Positions 25,101 through 28,732 of a stretch of DNA of 38,311 bases are shown piece by piece. The first letter of the stretch is position 1. Every line of letters begins with the position of its first letter. Origin of the DNA: W0P28-013 sp963593685. Its GTDB lineage: Bacteria > Bacteroidota > Bacteroidia > Bacteroidales > Paludibacteraceae. The stretch lies in assembly GCA_963593685.1 (NCBI GenBank), contig CAVBBP010000024.1, positions 1 to 38,311 on the forward strand. Direction: 5' to 3'. The notes under the pieces were generated by a model that did no database searches, was not told where the DNA came from, and worked only from the letters and a program-made list of their open reading frames with translations. Both the position numbers and the translations under genes were made by a program.

Positions 25101-27198
25101 CTACAACGATGCTGGTTGCAGCCGACGCATATTCATCGATGTTACTGTGAACAAGAAACCGAGTGGAGCAACCATTACGCCTACAGGCGGCGATTTCACG
25201 GGCTACAACACCAAGACCAACCCACCCGAAGCCACTATCTGCCAAGGCAAGGAGATTACCCTCACAGGCAGTGCAACGGGCGACAATCGCTACTCGTGGC
25301 GCGACACCGATGGGCAAACCTATTCGGGACAGGCTATCGCTGTGAAACCGACCAGCACCACCACCTACACGCTGACGGTAACCAACCTGAGCGGTTGCAG
25401 CGTAACGAGCAACTTCACAGTGAAAGTGGTGCCGATGGACAAACTGACCGTAACGGCCAATGGCACTACCGATTCGCTGGCTATCTGCGCTGGCAGCACC
25501 AGCAAGGTAACGCTGCGCGTAACAGGCTCGTCGGAAAGCACCTACAACTGGTACTGTCAGGAAACTGGCGAAAAACAGTCGAACAAACCGTCGGCCATAC
25601 AGATAAATGCACCGACAGAGTCGCAGACATGGTATGTCGAAGCAGCATCGAGTGCCAACAAGAGTTACGGCACCGACTGCAAGAGCATCGGCAGTGTCAA
25701 GATTCATGTGTTGCCGAATCCCGACAATAAGGGTGGCGAAATTGTGGTGAACGACGGCAAACGCGATGTTTGCGCAGGTGCTACAGTAACACTCACTGGC
25801 AAACACGACGACGCTGTTACCTATCGCTGGAGCACTGGCGAGGTGAAACCAGCCATCACTGTGCTGATTCCGAACTACGAACACGACACGACGATCACCT
25901 ACTGGGCAATCGGGCGCAACGCACTCAACTGCGAAAACACGAGCGACACCATCAAGGTCGATCTCCGTGTGAAACCGCAACCCGAACCAATGGTGGGCGA
26001 TACCATCTGCTACGAACAGCAGACCATTCGCCTCGAAGCCAAAGACAAGACCCTGTCGTACACTTGGTACGACGAAAACGGGCGTGAAGTGTCGCGCAAG
26101 TACTTCTACGAGTTCAAACGCGATACAGCAGGCATTTACAACTGCAAACTCACCGCCATGAACGATGCTGGCTGCGAAACCACCATCACCGTGTCGGTAA
26201 CTGTGCAGGAGTTCAAACCTGTGGTGCTTGGGCTTGCCTTTGTCTGCTCGGGACAGTCGGCCAAACTCTGGGTCGATGGCTGCTCGCTGATTGGAGGCTA
26301 CCAGTTCACATGGACCTACGCAGGCAATGTCATCAGCCAAGAAGATACCGTAAATGTGGCGCAACTGGGCACCTACTTTGTCGATGTGCTTACGCCGTGG
26401 GGTGTTGTTGGCTCTGGACAGATGACCGTGGCGCAGAGCATAACGCCAGGCGTTAAGTTCTCCACACCGCCGCCATCGTGCCGCGGCGACCGCCACGCAC
26501 TGCTGCCGTTCACCATCACAGGCGGAATGCCCACGCTCTACACGCTCGACTTTAGCGATGAGGCGTTGGCCGTAGGCTTCCAAAATGTGGTCGATGGCGC
26601 CATCAGCAGCGACCAAATCTACATCGATTTGCCGAGCAATGTGCCGACAGGCATCTACAAAGTGCGTGTGTCGCTCACCAACGGCAACGGCTGCGAAAGC
26701 GGCTTCTACGACCTCTCGTTCAGCGTAGGCGAAGATATGGTAGAGGAGATTTGGGACGATGTGCTGATATGCAACGACCAGAACAATGAGTTTGTAATCT
26801 ATCAGTGGTACAAGAACGGCGAACGCATTACGGGCGCACAATCGCAGTACTACTCCGAATTGGGCGGCTTCAGCGGCGACTACTATGTGGTGGCCTACCG
26901 CAATGCCAATTCGTCGGTTACATCGTGCGTCAAGTCGTACGACAACAAGCAGAGTGTGGCCATCTCGCCCAACCCGCTGAAACGCCACCAGACGCTGCGT
27001 GTGGTGCTGCCGTTCTCTACCGATGTGCTGTTTGGTTCACGCCTCGAAATAGTCGATGCTATCGGCCGCACGCTCTACACCAACGACAAGGTTGAAGCCG
27101 AAAACGGTATCGTTATCGACTACCCAGCAGGCGTTTACATGGTGCGTATCAGCATGCAGAGCGGCGAAGTTATCACCGAGAAATTTGTAGTACAGTAG
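4186..27198 (+). CDS. Giant secreted multi-module Ig/PKD-like surface protein with T9SS sorting domain (7670 aa)
   Basis: The protein starts with a Sec signal peptide (Lys-Arg, hydrophobic stretch, probable cleavage after ANA near residue 25). About 92 consecutive modules of 70-90 residues follow. The module pattern is: x-V/I-C-x-G-x-x-x-T-L-T-A, then a core Y-x-W-S-x-G, then T-V-x-P-T-x-T-T-T-Y-T-V, then D-A-N-G-C, then T-V-N-x-x-P. The two cysteines per module suggest an intramodule disulfide and fit an extracytoplasmic beta-sandwich. The modules resemble Ig_7 (CHU_C-associated) and PKD-like families of Bacteroidota. Near the end is a WDDVLIC...YQWYKNGE segment common in Bacteroidales T9SS cargo. 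Residues about 7591-7670 form a type A sorting domain (SPNPL..., GVYMVRI, ending EKFVVQ). The composition is rich in Thr, Ser, Val and Gly. Export by T9SS and a role as adhesin or surface fibre are inferred; no catalytic domain was seen. The C-terminal third is more divergent than the N-terminal two thirds. Confidence 0.93.
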   Translation: MKRFSLSFAALVASFLSIAPLANAVTVTVTQDPNRDLCANEQVKLTLAPDDGGNYTYKWSWTDYLGVTQTRDGSSLSDFPMRTTEYSYHVYDELNTLVATGSQTVNVSTAPTVTVDKSAAYVLKGGDVSITATGSTGTASYEWFDASGISVGTSQTLSLTNVTADTKYSVVAKGANGCTSKAVTVNVYIYTVTADPTTVCYGEAVTLTASAATGSKFYWDDGAEGQTHVVYPKGTPKTKYTVTIKDASDALVATQEVEVNVIAKPIVTLTPSESTICKGQTVTIIATNNTGNTGTYTWSSVDGKGNSLVISPTTSTTYWAEFTDATTGCKSEKTYCTITVNPASVTSINGASKTCAGSPVTLTVSGGTPKRWFDESGTTLSTSASFDYTPTTVGDNIIYCEASDANGCSVVAQKTITVEPALTPTIYGDLAICAGGSATLSVSTEDATYLWSTNQNTKSITVSPTADATYSVTVTKNGCTATVSQTVKVNTKPTISFTGGTTICQGSTASITAAATGGSAPYTYAWNDPASTTSATLNVAPTATTDYTVTVTDANGCTSEKTVTIVVESEIAPTISGPTTVCKETDFTLLVSDGDSFAWDDDKSSTTASIKTKLTTDRTFTVTVKKGSCSYTLQHTVTVLDGPTGEISGLLAICQGGSTRLTAPVGESYVWSPNGETTQYIDVTAAGTYTVGVTKNGCTITRSATVTVNTPTAASITAANGTTLCPNAAVGLPLKASDGKSWKWSPTGETSQEITAKPTSTTLYSVTVTDANGCESTASQLITVAPEPTNLDLTASKTTACVGDAITLTVVNAPTGSTIKSSDGTVSGNVITITASVSKQVTVTVTDLSGCTYTLIKNITVLDTPTGEITGGLSFCQGGSTVLAAPVAPASQTYTYLWNTGETTRTITVSTAGKYSVTISNGSCSAKLPEVTVTQSTPTVPTITASKTTICAGEVITLTASNYGTITQWSDGVQNLGTAATIQVSPTATTTYELTVTDAKGCTAKAYQQIVVNTPISITLTGDNSVCEGGEITVTASGAPSGSTYTWTKTGTLSNGGATLTFTPSVSETAVSVTVTPTTGCGTTQTHTFTVTPQPTGEITGITSVCSGGSTTLYAPAGETGTTYLWNNGEKTQSITTPALYKNTEYSVQIVYPSGCKLSPTPVTVTVNSTPTGTITASSDIVCVGNEVTFEANVAGATAWAWSNGTSGTNKISVTPTTIGNVQYYVDVTANGCTGRIYKTITVVDKPTAAIDKAASTSTFCEGEQVTIVATGGVRYAMNGTTSTTGVFTATPTATTTYTISVFNANDCESVVTHTVTKLTPTSEPTITADGSLNLCVGDTRTLTLNNGTIVSWGDGSNLPNYRYTAVSGDIGTKIITANVLDDKGCQKTISTTLTISAVPTVAIAASNKTICKGESTTLTATAGLKSYAWESGEATNEITVSPTTNTTYRVTATNEGGCSATAEITITVLTPEVVSISGPTSACVGETVTLTAVGGKFRSWSHGLGNDNTVTVTAVSGKTTYTCEITDANGCTSTASHTLTVNTVDVPTISGNLNVCKGLNTTLTASSADTYEWKQGTTVLGTSQTLNLTNVQTSSDYTLTITKNGCSASRTVRVTACELPTDAKITGPDKVCAGESITLTATGSGILYKWSTGEETNTITVTPTADNHTYQLTLTDINGCTQTVQKNITVNAKPSVTIDGDDEVCAGKSVTLTAYGSGTLLWDDATSDATRTIMPTVTRSYTVTLIDGNGCTATASKTVTVKTLTAPTIAATKTDICKGDEVTLTASGATGVTFEWPDLGRTGASVTVRPTATTTYKVTATNAAGCTADGYITINVHEQPTVTVTVDPLSAAICSGETATITIKGGTEYTCGGETNTSGIFNVSPTTTTPYNIVVKNAAGCVTTTSQTITVYDKPIVSISGPTSACVGETVTLTAVGGKFRSWSHGLGNDNTVTVTAVSGKTTYTCEITDANGCTSTASHTLTVNTVDVPTISGNLNVCKGLNTTLTASSADTYEWKQGTTVLGTSQTLNLTNVQTSSDYTLTITKNGCSASRTVRVTACELPTDAKITGPDKVCAGESITLTATGSGILYKWSTGEETNTITVTPTADNHTYQLTLTDINGCTQTVQKNITVNAKPSVTIDGDDEVCAGKSVTLTAYGSGTLLWDDATSDATRTIMPTVTRSYTVTLIDGNGCTATASKTVTVKTLTAPTIAATKTDICKGDEVTLTASGATGVTFEWPDLGRTGASVTVRPTATTTYKVTATNAAGCTADGYITINVHEQPTVTVTVDPLSAAICSGETATITIKGGTEYTCGGETNTSGIFNVSPTTTTPYNIVVKNAAGCVTTTSQTITVYDKPIVSISGPTTVCVGETVELTATGGTSYEWSNGMTSQTATYTVTGTGQMSVWVKGKNANGCWSDPVTHTITINQKPTIAISGTMDICIGNQTTLTASGASTYIWSWLGGTATGNTLTVTPTTNTVYTVEGTDANGCKNSTSATVNVYLEPVVAITGPTEVCEDGEITLTATGTGTFAWNTGATEASIKVSKAGTYSVTLTGEGGCTATATHTVKTKSIVAKINNLIDGTSTICAGESVALTATGGNEYLWDNSFGTAAGITVSPATTTTYWVKVTDNISGCSKRVSHTVKVLPEPTLSFVGETTICHGSTATITVSGAKDYVWADGIGTGATITVSPTANTTYTVTATDANGCKTTQTVTVTVTPLPVAAITANKTEICVGDQVTLTASGGDTYKWGDGTTSASITVTPSETTEYTVIAYKNGCKSAQVAKTITVNPLPNVAITASATTVCKGENVTLTATGATTYVWSNGATTQSITVPVTSDITYTVTGKKNGCESTASQTITVNTPPTINISSNTGKLAICKGEFITLTARGAANYTWANGLGDNQASITVDPTADTYYEVTGTDANGCKATANVTVKVYERPNPIISGATEICEGSSTTLTVVEPNAVAWQWDTGEATQSIEVKQEGTYTVTVTGQGGCKETATAIVTYKTPVSGSIAGPDKVCKGETVTLTANGGKTYKWDDNAYESEKLVITNIQTTGTYWVTITGTNGCTQRLSHTVYVNDAPSVSITGSLTFCEGGSTQLTAVGDGTVLWSTGSTDKIITVNAEGTYEVTLTDANGCQATTSVTVKRNALPVAVITGDNAVCEGKSVTLTVSGAESYTWSTRATGSSITVQPVTTTTYTVTPRTGTCTGDPVSHTVTVNPKPVITFDGDFEICAGEKAVITADGADTYTWGDGTTGATYTTAALNANTTFTVTGRITATGCEAQAQVTVIVNPKPTISISGNKEVCAGSSTTLTVWPNGGTYVWSNGSKEHTATFNNLISDQDYWVDVTLPNGCTDRYNGTIKVNPIPQATITTNTGVTTVCSGDPITLTASGGATGTYTYLWAHDGSRSASVTVTPTADTKYTVTVIGAGNCQATATVDIKVLALPIAKITADKTTVCEGDEVTLSASDGVKWQWYVGNTEIAGAVDQHYTITNAAYGTTTYKVSVYNANNCKIETTYALAVGRKPDATISGNLNICKGSSTTLSAPTADSYLWSTGETTKTITVAPSATKDYGVTVTVGDCKASSTVTVTVNALPAPVLTADEQTICVGNSTTLRAGAGYTYYKWSTTKDGVIKEGTNLQSIGVSPTEKTTYTVTVTDANGCTGSAQTTVDVTQVAAPTITASATTVCAGSEVVLQSSAAKYYQWSSNVDVTQQKQQTVTVYPTQTTVYTVTTTNKAGCQSSKDITINVTKLPTPKITGTSNMCKGGDGVTLTATSDVDGATYTWSTGETGNAITVKPSKKTEYRVWASNGTCKNPTPATFTVDINDLPAAQINGPDAVCLGGSVELEATGGISYLWQNIEGAASTLSKITVTPTQTTTYTVTVTDANGCSKDVSKKVTVNDLPKPTITGTAKVCRGEWVTLTASGGATGTYTYLWAHDGSRTKQITVPADYTKTYTVEVTNANGCTSEAEFTVQVVQLPKAHIDGPTMLCAETATTLTVVSDDGRTYTCRWKHNNSTNLSETVKPINTTTYTVEVFDGTCSTTLNHTITVNNLKDPKIDGPAQICLGESTTLRVSNTPNPFVSYQWVETGETTQEITVTPAVVGLNTYTVICTDVYECTSEATINIVVSALPDVTVTASTDVLCPGDNSVTLTASGAGMGGTYNWYEDDLGTVLLPGGDGTPTYTFNNLDYTQKVYVVAITRLGCKSAPKEYELVVTPKPTPTITSSVPVNIICDGGSIDLTASDPDPDVTFVWEDGTTGAYLKVTAEGEYRVTAINKAGCAQDATIIITPEPLPAAKITPSIIEGEGAGDGTKICAGTRVTLTAEPGSTYTYKWTTGSTERAIVVNPPATTTYGVTVTSASGCKQTATITIEVNNFVTIEGPTEVCAGKPYVLNATGNNLSAYKWTRNGEPLPAFDSLASIQTTDEVPNGQPSAEYVYTVNALYANTCESEATFTVTVYAKPSDLTINGIAGANATDSVCVGSAKQLSVIPTAGSSLTGATYLWTGVGITDPTAATQTITPTVVGEEPYSCQITMPGGCDTTVNVKLKAVPLPELALCTDTTICFGTEATLYLKAKNNCPEGTTITWTSDNGGGGASGDVVTVSPTTTTTYTVTAKTPAPLGCSTTETVTVTVIPQQQPTITLAPELICLDTAGVSEDDLKLITANTDSEGRPFKDYKWYAADDPTIILGMADSITVPKANITATRTYIVEVTTQEGCTASRSVEVPVSKKPSVAIKGDGQVCEGQSLQLQADNPVNVAHYEWTTNANPIPFDTTSSVTVSPTVAEDTYYLTVYNDKGCAFTVNPGHKVTILDAPKPQIAADHNPICEGDDVVLTASDLAGGTCSVVWDDGSTNPTRTIKALTATTTYSVALTNQNNCVEKVKYTVTVNPLPKLKITGNTQVCVGDSVLLSVEDANGTANTYSWTGGTWKEATDRGSVNNSKVWVYPTNTADSTAYCVTSVDANTCKGKEVCHKILAFAKPIAKINGKQMATDTICVGESLILEATGGTKFKWSTTAESQQITTPIYNSVNTYTYWVDVYNEANCVERDSIWIYVAARPNAYIASVTPGNQICEGTEVTLRASDAPTGSTYTYAWVNNTGATIDNANQQEISVKPAVNTTYTLTVTDVKTGCTQEVQQIIYVNPQAKVNFGTAPTTICETDGFALTIEGDVTGQTIVWEKLRNGTVVDVSAWNGRTSITDKPDAAPYIYRATLTNQTTGCQTVLEHTLTVVRVPKPSIQILGTTTDTICQGVEVTLRANNDEGRFAAGDVNFVWKVGHDTISTSVNQKEITVKPRETTIYTLAIEDLTNHCIDKYDTTIVVNQIPQVSIVEPDNQVICEDEPFTLTLQGADGYGISWQKYDNGTLVPGWTKNGVNTITDYPIKSQYEYRVTIDNGKCDTTIVRKLRVNAVPKPSITFPGSNKDTICAGQEVWLAATTEEGNWSTLYYTYGWLHDTDTLTKNNKDLKITPTTTETYTFYMIDNNSGCRRTADTTVVVRAMPQVEVNTPNEQLCEGETYTLEMTGLSSTTPLSDYTIVWTKYDNFNNKLGEQNGGATYSDTPTEGEYIYYAKATNFKCDTIITRKLKVSAVPEPKIDLASGTTETICEGDQVALYGQNSTGNYNFTDYPMTWYATTKDGNDTIILKNNQLATHFPQQTTTYKLVIANAMGCERSVTKTITVKPRPAVKLQVNGRDAAAKDTICRGETLDLQIVDTLYNTVDGLSVQWKRNGNVVGEWADQFVIRNYEPQVHESYEITVKNAECPIVLNYDLTVNYLPDPTLEIRNGVRVNCAGMPVELGGKLPQEAGYNYLWTSIPAGEVFTDSTQQTLTVYPTSSTTYYYTVTDPKTGCSRSDSIAITVNKRPNVTLAVVYPEGAVGNRICQTDSVTLRLVGDTDSLTTLWYKGGNSMTDWADKLAVKDAPDAPTEYSVTVMNALCDLKLDTQIVVSPVQSPKIYSVGDITTICEGKGVELKAQEAQEPLKYDYMWTSSNVNEKIENPTLGNITVNPTITTTYTYTVTNKLTTCSRSDTLRITVNLLPKATLEVKYPTTVRDDGTICAGDPFTLNVNTTEAYELTTKWWATPGGEVPDWENKTSIPNVTGNETTRYKVEVRRKGYDCPITLEKVVKMRFVPDPTIEITKGGSPMCEGAALTIAAKEKTQDAATFTYRWESSVTGELDEYGNAVNGQSGLQIYVKPKENTTYSYTITDPITSCSRTGQITITVNKKPNVRLVTGSNTLAKDTLICGGQPVEFRVDGTLDGLSFKWYKDNKQQPNNTARYTDTPEKDAKYYVIVTNKATGCATVKEDLMATVTVNNMPVPSIEIEGGTNIVCAGTTVTLKATEDQPHDAVTYRYLWYAEGKSMGSAQELKVTPTVTTTYMYTVLNKTTKCLRSVDTTIVVKQIPQVTLEKSLADDAIYCAGDPITLSVKPLDGTNANDLQYEWLRNGVALSETSATLTDRPMGSVGNENDTIYNYEVVVKDKSSLCSADPTNLKFTVTVKPLPVPTIVAFDNANNPLTLGQQVCPNRLIRLQGTALSGKLFSYKWYSQNQDDADITVTDKPNEVWVSPSSKTKYTLEIKNLETGCTRFATYTIDVMATPRIKIVSSATIDSETGYSVACLNSTPDITLKVAQEDGTVIDDLYYNITWNDEAGNDLGDLAELTLATDAVSIHKYTVTVENTTTLWSDLQCPVTATHTVQIMDAPTSVTIAATTSDGTLLPDDEYICAGEAVTLTAAEQTRTNYAWSDDQGTVYAANADNNAREITVKPLKTTTYYVKVTNFGGCVHTVKRTILVNPNPVVRIDGATSLCLETVGGDTVTLTATSTPYEKNNTRFVWNYEVDGAANTFTGNPLKFAPQKAGEFKFTVTAYHTANKKECASTPVTHTVRVYAVPEVRNSDLRVVSSLDSTASACIDTKFEIEATAGYTKYVFGEYDRTNSKAKEMQNGTSNIFSSTQSSEGEWEYYCDFYNDAGCSRRIFIDVTVNKKPSGATITPTGGDFTGYNTKTNPPEATICQGKEITLTGSATGDNRYSWRDTDGQTYSGQAIAVKPTSTTTYTLTVTNLSGCSVTSNFTVKVVPMDKLTVTANGTTDSLAICAGSTSKVTLRVTGSSESTYNWYCQETGEKQSNKPSAIQINAPTESQTWYVEAASSANKSYGTDCKSIGSVKIHVLPNPDNKGGEIVVNDGKRDVCAGATVTLTGKHDDAVTYRWSTGEVKPAITVLIPNYEHDTTITYWAIGRNALNCENTSDTIKVDLRVKPQPEPMVGDTICYEQQTIRLEAKDKTLSYTWYDENGREVSRKYFYEFKRDTAGIYNCKLTAMNDAGCETTITVSVTVQEFKPVVLGLAFVCSGQSAKLWVDGCSLIGGYQFTWTYAGNVISQEDTVNVAQLGTYFVDVLTPWGVVGSGQMTVAQSITPGVKFSTPPPSCRGDRHALLPFTITGGMPTLYTLDFSDEALAVGFQNVVDGAISSDQIYIDLPSNVPTGIYKVRVSLTNGNGCESGFYDLSFSVGEDMVEEIWDDVLICNDQNNEFVIYQWYKNGERITGAQSQYYSELGGFSGDYYVVAYRNANSSVTSCVKSYDNKQSVAISPNPLKRHQTLRVVLPFSTDVLFGSRLEIVDAIGRTLYTNDKVEAENGIVIDYPAGVYMVRISMQSGEVITEKFVVQ
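8608..9936 (+). repeat. Tandem duplication inside the giant gene, copy 1 (1,329 bp, six modules)
   Basis: This unit is followed directly by a second copy at offset 1,329 bp (443 codons, in frame). Read by eye the copies appear identical at DNA level, and their translations are identical. The unit spans residues 1475-1917 and contains six cysteine-motif modules (SACVG, NVCKG, KVCAG, EVCAG, DICKG, AICSG). Left of 8608 the sequences differ. Confidence 0.92.
9937..11265 (+). repeat. Tandem duplication inside the giant gene, copy 2
   Basis: Second 1,329-bp unit (residues 1918-2360). Matching to copy 1 plus its flank continues to 11285, where the next module diverges (CTACCG against CTCCGC). The shared 20 bp GTTTCGATTTCTGGCCCGAC occurs at the start of both copies and just after copy 2. 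It could have served as the short homology for unequal recombination. Confidence 0.92.
14380..14428 (+). repeat. 49-bp identical patch between non-adjacent modules, first copy
   Basis: Bases 14380-14428 are identical to 15985-16033 (offset 1,605 bp, in frame). Both encode GATGTYTYLWAHDGSR in modules that otherwise differ. This suggests a gene-conversion tract. Confidence 0.85.
15985..16033 (+). repeat. 49-bp identical patch, second copy
   Basis: Partner of 14380-14428. The sequence just upstream differs by one base (T at 15984 against C at 14379), and the sequence downstream diverges at once (CACCAAG against CAGTGCT). Confidence 0.85.
19378..24000 (+). repeat. Alternating A/B two-module array in the C-terminal part of the giant protein
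   Basis: From about residue 5065 to 6605 two module types alternate strictly. B modules have TIC-x-G, a Y-x-Y-x-W core, ITV-x-P...TTTYTYTV, then GCSRSD or a similar motif, and end in P-x-V-x-L. A modules have W-x-K-x-x-N-G, then D-x-P...Y-x-V, a late N-x-x-CD and L-x-V, and end in VP-x-P-x-I. About eight A/B pairs are visible. The evolving unit is therefore a pair of roughly 170-190 residues, unlike the single-module repeats further upstream. Confidence 0.75.
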
Positions 27199-27485
27199 AA
27201 GGGCTTCTATTTAAGAGTGAGAAGTGAGTAGTGATTTTAATTAGGAGTGAGGAGTGGCGCGGCAGAGCCGCAATTTCAAAATTTCAAATTGTAAGTAGCA
27301 AGACAAAAGCCTTTCCCCCTTCGGGGAAAACGGGAAAGGGGACTATAACCAGAAACCAGAAATTAGAAATCTGCTGACCTTCTCCAATGCGTTAAACTTA
27401 TCAACTAATCAACTTATCAACTAATCAACCAAACATTGAAACCGCGCGTAGCGCAATTTATAGAAGTTCCTAATAAAGATAACAA
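27199..27485. other. Gap after the giant gene with intergenic repeats
   Basis: No gene and no clear terminator were found. It holds AGGAGTGAGGAGTGG-type repeats, the hairpin GCGGC-AGA-GCCGC (27259-27271) followed by AATTTCAAAATTTCAAATT, the motif GTAGCAAGA (27295-27303), a TTTCCCC...GGGGAAA hairpin (27312-27329), and CAACTAATCAAC-type repeats. This is the same mosaic as in the gap upstream of uvrB. Confidence 0.6.
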
Positions 27486-27506
27486 ATGAGAATTTTTGAA
27501 AACGAT

Positions 27507-28421
27507 ATGAGAGTTTTGAAAGCGAAAAGAGTGGCGCTTGCCGTCGGCCTTTGGGTGGCGGCAAGCATAGCCGCATCGGCCAAAACACCAGCCTACATCG
27601 ATGTCGAATTGGGTGGCGGCGCAGTGTTGATGCCATACAACGGAAATGCAAAAACGCACGGTGTATTCTCGGGCGGCACATTCGATGTGGGCGCAAAATA
27701 CTCGCTGCTGTTCCACCCACGCAAAGGGTGGGGCGCAAGTTTCGGCCTCAACTTCTCCACTTTCCAAGGTGTGAAAGTGCTGAACGACAGCCTCTTCTCA
27801 GCCGCCATCGACGACCGTGGGCGTGGCTACACGCTCCGTGCCGATGTGAGCAACTGGACCGAACGCCAACAACAGTATTCGTTCTCAATACCGATAAGCA
27901 TCTTCTATCAGTACCAACGGCCGCGCCATTCGGGCTGGTTCACCTCGTTTGGGGTCAAACTCTATCTGCCGTTCTACACAGGCTACAAGGTTACGCAGGG
28001 CGACATTGTTACCAAAGGTTTCTACACGAACTGGGGCGGCACGCAGCAATACAACGGTCAAAATGGTGTTTGGTTCGAAAATCTGCCGCAACACGGCTTT
28101 GGCAAATACAATGCCATACTGCCGCGTGGCGAAAACCAAGCCAATTTCATGCTGAGCGGTCAGGTGATGTTTGGCGCCATTCTCCGCCTCGACAAGAAGA
28201 ACGAGATGTATCTGGCACTCTACCTCGAGCACGGTTTCTACGACATGTACATCAACCGCGATGCGAAGGGGCTGTTTACCACCATCAACGGAGCCGATTC
28301 GTACGAATACAACGGCTACTATTCGAGCGTTGCCACCAAGACCATTCCGATAATGTTTGGCTTGAAAGTTGGCTGGCGCTTCAAAGATGTACACGACTGT
28401 AACTGCATACGCCAGCAGTAG
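27507..28421 (+). CDS. Predicted outer-membrane beta-barrel protein
   Basis: A 304-residue protein with an N-terminal signal peptide (Lys/Arg-rich start, hydrophobic core, probable cleavage after ASA). It continues with alternating hydrophobic/polar strands rich in Tyr, Phe and Gly (for example YIDVELGGGAVLMPY, WFTSFGVKLYLPFY, IMFGLKVGWRF). This pattern is typical of outer-membrane barrels. A start at 27486 adds seven residues ahead of the signal peptide; 27507 gives a better signal. It lies about 300 bp after the giant gene on the same strand, so a partnership in anchoring or secretion is possible, as for SprB and SprF. However, the PorP/SprF N-terminal signature is not visible. It ends with CNC near the C-terminus and is followed by a terminator. 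No specific family was recognised. Confidence 0.8.
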   Translation: MRVLKAKRVALAVGLWVAASIAASAKTPAYIDVELGGGAVLMPYNGNAKTHGVFSGGTFDVGAKYSLLFHPRKGWGASFGLNFSTFQGVKVLNDSLFSAAIDDRGRGYTLRADVSNWTERQQQYSFSIPISIFYQYQRPRHSGWFTSFGVKLYLPFYTGYKVTQGDIVTKGFYTNWGGTQQYNGQNGVWFENLPQHGFGKYNAILPRGENQANFMLSGQVMFGAILRLDKKNEMYLALYLEHGFYDMYINRDAKGLFTTINGADSYEYNGYYSSVATKTIPIMFGLKVGWRFKDVHDCNCIRQQ

Positions 28422-28441
28422 GGTAGTGCAGCAAAAAAGCG

Positions 28442-28474
28442 AAATGGGCTCGGCATTTGTCGAACCCATTTTTT
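28442..28474 (+). terminator. Terminator after the barrel-protein gene
   Basis: A hairpin of AAATGGG-C-TCG and CGA-A-CCCATTT (one internal mismatch) with an 8-base loop, followed by a run of T. It starts 20 bases after the stop codon. It also lies just downstream of the convergent tRNA gene and may act on both strands. Confidence 0.75.
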
Positions 28475-28484
28475 GCATCTCTTG

Positions 28485-28570
28485 TACCGGAAGTGGGACT
28501 TGAACCCACACGAACATTACTGTTCAACGGATTTTAAGTCCGTCTTGTCTACCGATTCCAACATTCCGGC
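28485..28570 (-). tRNA. tRNA-Leu(UAA)
   Basis: An 86-nt class II tRNA. The acceptor stem is GCCGGAA/TTCCGGT with a G-U first pair and discriminator A. The D-arm contains GGTAGACAAG. The anticodon stem is ACGGA/TCCGT with loop CTTAAAA, so the anticodon is TAA (plus-strand 28534-28536). A long variable arm follows the anticodon stem, and the T-arm contains GGTTCAAGTCC. The CCA end is not encoded. It reads UUA, and UUG by wobble. Confidence 0.95.
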
Positions 28571-28590
28571 GCCTCTCTAAAAACGATGTG

Positions 28591-28598
28591 CAAAGGTA
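28591..28598 (-). promoter_or_regulatory. -7 box upstream of tRNA-Leu
   Basis: The minus strand reads TACCTTTG, matching TAnnTTTG, 20 bases upstream of the mature tRNA 5' end. No -33 TTTG is seen at standard spacing. Confidence 0.5.
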
Positions 28599-28623
28599 GT
28601 AAAAATAATTGAATTAGTCGCAA

Positions 28624-28704
28624 GTAGCAAGATGAGTGTGAAAGTGTGAAAGTGTGAAAGTAGGGACGCGGCATGCCACATCCTGAAAGGTTAGAGGTTA
28701 TAGA
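28624..28704 (+). repeat. REP-like composite element, copy 2
   Basis: In order: GTAGCAAGA (28624-28632), three tandem octamers GTGTGAAA (28636-28659), GTAG (28660-28663), a degenerate palindrome GGACGCGGCATGCCACATCC (28664-28683), then a shortened tail with GAAAGGTTAGAGGTTATAG. The palindrome has two C-A mismatches, so this copy appears decayed. Confidence 0.75.
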
Positions 28705-28709
28705 AAATT

Positions 28710-28732
28710 GTAGGGACGCACCGCGTGCGTCC
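28710..28732 (+). repeat. REP-like palindrome, copy 3
   Basis: GTAG (28710-28713) followed by a perfect stem: GGACGCAC, loop CGC, GTGCGTCC. The core is identical to copy 1. It lacks the octamer array, and the tail is truncated. Confidence 0.8.

Noticed and set aside
23821..26988. Very long open frames on the strand opposite to the giant gene (also around 19882-23304 and 10456-13176)
   Set aside because: Their translations are repetitive low-quality shadows of the Ig-module repeats, with no recognisable domain and no promoter. The plus-strand frame has signal peptide, modules and sorting domain throughout.
4186..27198. CRISPR array or non-coding satellite DNA as explanation for the 23-kb repetitive region
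   Set aside because: The repeats are degenerate, 210-270 bp long, in frame without any stop over 7670 codons, and keep cysteine and Trp positions.
27507..28421. PorP/SprF family membership of the barrel protein
   Set aside because: The typical early motif of that family (Q-F-S-Q-Y with N-P-A-Y-A-G) is not visible. Only a general barrel call is supported.
28485..28570. tRNA-Leu as an integration site
   Set aside because: No partial tRNA copy or integrase gene was found in the window.
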